Below, piece by piece: positions 62,007-64,000 of a stretch of 64,000 bases of DNA; position 1 is the first letter of the stretch; each line of letters starts with the position of its first letter. Below the pieces are notes generated by a model. It searched no databases and was not told where the DNA came from. It saw nothing but the letters and a program-made list of their open reading frames with translations. Location of the stretch: assembly GCA_020628165.1 (NCBI GenBank), contig JAHDFM010000019.1, positions 1 through 64,000 on the forward strand, read 5' to 3'. Source of the stretch: Bdellovibrionales bacterium. Its GTDB lineage: Bacteria; Bdellovibrionota; Bdellovibrionia; Bdellovibrionales; UBA1609. Made by a program: the position numbers and the translations under genes.

Positions 62007-63065
62007 GTGAAAGAATTATTTGCAGACACCCATTTTCACTTAATTTCTCAACAAATCACAATGCTTATTTTTTACTTCTTAGGATATGTATTGGCTTCTT
62101 TTATTTTCAGTGGTGTCTTTGGTTGGGCTTTAGAAAAAATAACTCCAGTTAGATGGGGGCTTCATATTAAAAGATTCAAGCACCCTGTTGTTTTATTGCT
62201 CTTACTCCCCGTTCTTTGGTTTCTGTTCACAAGGTTAGACCTAGCAAACAATTATAAGAAAGTCTCTTTGGCTTTATTAAAATCCGTTCTTTATGTCAGC
62301 GTTTTTTGGATTCTGTATTCTGCTTCAAATTACTTATTCTCAGGTTTTCGCATCATCACTTCAAAGACTTCCTCAAAACTTGATGATCAGCTTTTGCCTG
62401 TGCTTGAAAAAATCACACGCTTCTTAATTTTAAGTTTAGGCTTTTTATTGATCTTACAGAGCTTTGGACTAAATGTATTTTCACTCATAGCAGGTTTAGG
62501 CTTAGGTGGACTAGCGCTTGCTCTCGCTGCTAAAGACACGGCCTCTAATTTTTTTGGCTCATTGATGATTCTTCTAGATCAGCCTTTTAACATTGGTGAC
62601 TGGATCAAAACAGGAGAGATTGAAGGCACCGTTGAAGACATTGGCCTACGCTCCACACGTATACGTACATTTTATAATTCAGTAGTGGTCGTGCCAAATA
62701 GCGTGATCGCGATGAGCACCTTAGATAACTTAGGAGAACGCAAATACAGGCGCTTCAGACATATCATTGGCATCGAGTACGGAACTCCTGAAGCAAACGT
62801 AAAAGGTTTTATGTCAGAGCTCAAACAAACTATCAATGACAACCCTAAAACTTGGAATGAAAAAAATGAAGTTTCACTCAATCTGCTAGAAGATAGTTCC
62901 ATGGGAGTTCTCGTTTATGTTTTTTTCTCAGTCGAGGACTGGTCTGAAGAATTAGAGGAACGAGAAAAGCTCATTTTTAAAATCATGGAGCTTTCTAGTA
63001 AACACGATGCTAAATTAGCATTCCCTACACAAACTGTTTATTTGGCCAAAGATTCGCAACAATAA
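62007..63065 (+). CDS. MscS-type mechanosensitive channel
   Basis: A 352-residue inner-membrane protein with four or five helices and a cytoplasmic C-domain, one of the larger MscS variants. The pore helix is glycine/alanine-rich (LIAGLGLGGLALALAAKDTA, near residue 165), followed by NFFGSLMILLDQPFNIGDWI and GTVEDIGLRSTRIRTF with VVVPNSVIA, the diagnostic beta domain. It would open under membrane tension. The start is GTG 62007 with AAGGA 7 bases upstream. It stands alone. Confidence 0.94.
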   Translation: MKELFADTHFHLISQQITMLIFYFLGYVLASFIFSGVFGWALEKITPVRWGLHIKRFKHPVVLLLLLPVLWFLFTRLDLANNYKKVSLALLKSVLYVSVFWILYSASNYLFSGFRIITSKTSSKLDDQLLPVLEKITRFLILSLGFLLILQSFGLNVFSLIAGLGLGGLALALAAKDTASNFFGSLMILLDQPFNIGDWIKTGEIEGTVEDIGLRSTRIRTFYNSVVVVPNSVIAMSTLDNLGERKYRRFRHIIGIEYGTPEANVKGFMSELKQTINDNPKTWNEKNEVSLNLLEDSSMGVLVYVFFSVEDWSEELEEREKLIFKIMELSSKHDAKLAFPTQTVYLAKDSQQ

Positions 63066-63122
63066 CTACCAACCTATTATTTTACTAATGGTGGTAGCCA
63101 GTAGAAAAAAGGTACTTTTTAC

Positions 63123-63818
63123 TTAGTTTGGGATTTTGAACAATTTATGACTGTCTTTTATATCGGCTACTTTTTCACCATTTACTGAGTACCAAGAGGC
63201 TTCACATCCCCCCACTTGCAAGACCTTTGATTTTTCTAGGTTTAAATCAACTATTTCACACCCTTTAAATTCATACTCTGCAATTTCACCATCTGATTGG
63301 TTAACTTGTGCAATAACATTTACTTTTACTTGATGAAGAGAGCTCTGGTTGGTTAGCAATGAGGTTATACGAATACTTTCTTCATCCAAACCACTAACTT
63401 CAGGAGTTCTAATAGACCGTTTTACAAAAACAACATCAGAACTTAAGGTTCTGTTTACATCGTCTCTATAAATTTCAATTTCAGCTTTATTATCCACAGT
63501 GGTAAACTCTTGAGTGCAACCTTTTTTTATTGCAATTTTTTGGACACCATACTCGTACCCCAATCGATAGTCTTCCTTTTGTGCATCATTTTTAACAATA
63601 GCAATCCACTGACTCATAAAATTTTCTACCTCTGCTCTAGATACATAACTTGAATGAGATAGAACAAATTGATTTAAATCAGTTCCATTTAACACGTTAG
63701 CAAGATCCACTGCCTGTTCAGCGTTTTGGCCAGGATCACAAACCGATTCACTCACAGGGCTTGCGTACAGACTGAAAGTTAAAACAAAATAAAATAATGG
63801 TATTAACATAATTTTCAT
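63123..63818 (-). CDS. Secreted protein of unknown function
   Basis: A 231-residue exported protein. I start at ATG 63818, with AAGGA 8 bases upstream, not at the in-frame TTG two codons earlier. The signal peptide is MKIMLIPLFYFVLTFSLYA. The mature chain has four cysteines, two near the start and middle (VCDPG, KKGCTQEF) and two in the last third (KGCEIVDL, GGCEASWY). Secondary structure looks helical then beta-rich. I recognise no family. It converges with the MscS gene (57 bases apart). Confidence 0.78.
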   Translation of the reverse strand: MKIMLIPLFYFVLTFSLYASPVSESVCDPGQNAEQAVDLANVLNGTDLNQFVLSHSSYVSRAEVENFMSQWIAIVKNDAQKEDYRLGYEYGVQKIAIKKGCTQEFTTVDNKAEIEIYRDDVNRTLSSDVVFVKRSIRTPEVSGLDEESIRITSLLTNQSSLHQVKVNVIAQVNQSDGEIAEYEFKGCEIVDLNLEKSKVLQVGGCEASWYSVNGEKVADIKDSHKLFKIPN

Positions 63819-63824
63819 AAACAA

Positions 63825-64000
63825 TATCCTTGTACAAGTTTGTGTCTAATCGTTCTTTTACTCTCTACATCAGCAACTAAGACGTTTATTCTTTTAAAAT
63901 AAAGACTATATATTTTTATGAAATATAACATGTTTTTAGTTTAAAGATCTCTTCATTGAAAAAAAGTTAAGGTGTCTAATATTTTGACAGAAAAAATCAA
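63825..64000. other. AT-rich leader region at the window edge
   Basis: The final 176 bases are upstream of the minus-strand secreted-protein gene and very AT-rich. They should hold its promoter. I see no start of a further gene before the window ends. Confidence 0.35.

Noticed and set aside
1-64000. tRNA, rRNA or tmRNA genes
   Set aside because: I looked for T-loop consensus and cloverleaf arms and for conserved rRNA strings and found none I could support; a tRNAscan-type run would settle it.

Overview
The window is AT-rich (by eye about 60% A+T), densely coded bacterial DNA. It reads like a chromosome segment of a Bdellovibrio-type predatory bacterium (Bdellovibrionota) or a close relative. 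The reasons are a 2353-residue chimeric fibre protein built like the mosaic adhesive trimeric fibres described in Bdellovibrio, many small secreted proteins and lipoproteins each in its own transcription unit, receiver-GGDEF signalling, and ordinary housekeeping genes between them. I see no rRNA, tRNA, CRISPR array, transposase or prophage gene set. The taxonomic call is inference from gene content.

Layout. 1-1130: 3'-truncated secreted protein, minus strand, GTG start. 1411-6588: oligopeptide ABC ATPase (YejF type), metG, a SpoU-family RNA methyltransferase and a TrmO-like enzyme. 6646-6993: small secreted protein. 7255-14316: the giant fibre gene. 14469-18729: PAP/fibrillin-like secreted protein, trxB, an SDR, a 2Fe-2S ferredoxin and two secreted unknowns. 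18924-22534: trmB, gamma-glutamyltransferase, EamA-type transporter. 22717-23630: secreted kinase-like protein followed by a second copy of its catalytic-loop region. 23644-25656: esterase plus receiver-GGDEF pair. 25872-29486: lipoprotein, SDR, membrane protein, P-loop kinase, and an exported-protein gene broken by a stop at the end of its signal peptide. 29577-33864: leuS and speA. 33899-34014: palindromic repeat element. 34046-36340: cation/proton antiporter, frameshifted VOC protein, lipoprotein. 36514-40220: yejA-yejB-yejE. 40550-42131: YqaA-type membrane protein and agmatinase. 42215-42340: second palindromic element. 42592-45306: two paralogous di-haem peroxidase lipoproteins. 45681-49253: YkgJ-like protein, DksA-like protein with a decayed zinc finger, CaCA antiporter, FxsA, exonuclease III. 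49317-52392: ATP-grasp protein and a divergent SelO-like pseudokinase. 52417-57577: lipoprotein with a possible nuclease-like fold, long aromatic amino-acid hydroxylase, receiver/J-domain/TPR fusion. 57848-61104: hppD-hmgA-ribD. 61273-63818: GNAT acetyltransferase, MscS channel, secreted protein.

How the genes fit together. SpeA and the agmatinase give arginine to agmatine to putrescine. The hydroxylase, HppD and HmgA take phenylalanine through tyrosine and homogentisate towards maleylacetoacetate, which suits an amino-acid-eating predator; the last two steps are not in the window. YejA/B/E plus the distant YejF form a peptide importer, and gamma-glutamyltransferase and the esterase are further degradative functions. 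The most interesting items are the modular fibre, the ATP-grasp/SelO-like pair, the receiver-J-domain-TPR protein, the DksA-like protein missing three of four zinc cysteines, the two intergenic palindromic elements, and three apparently damaged genes (kinase-like, VOC, and the exported protein at 28983-29486).
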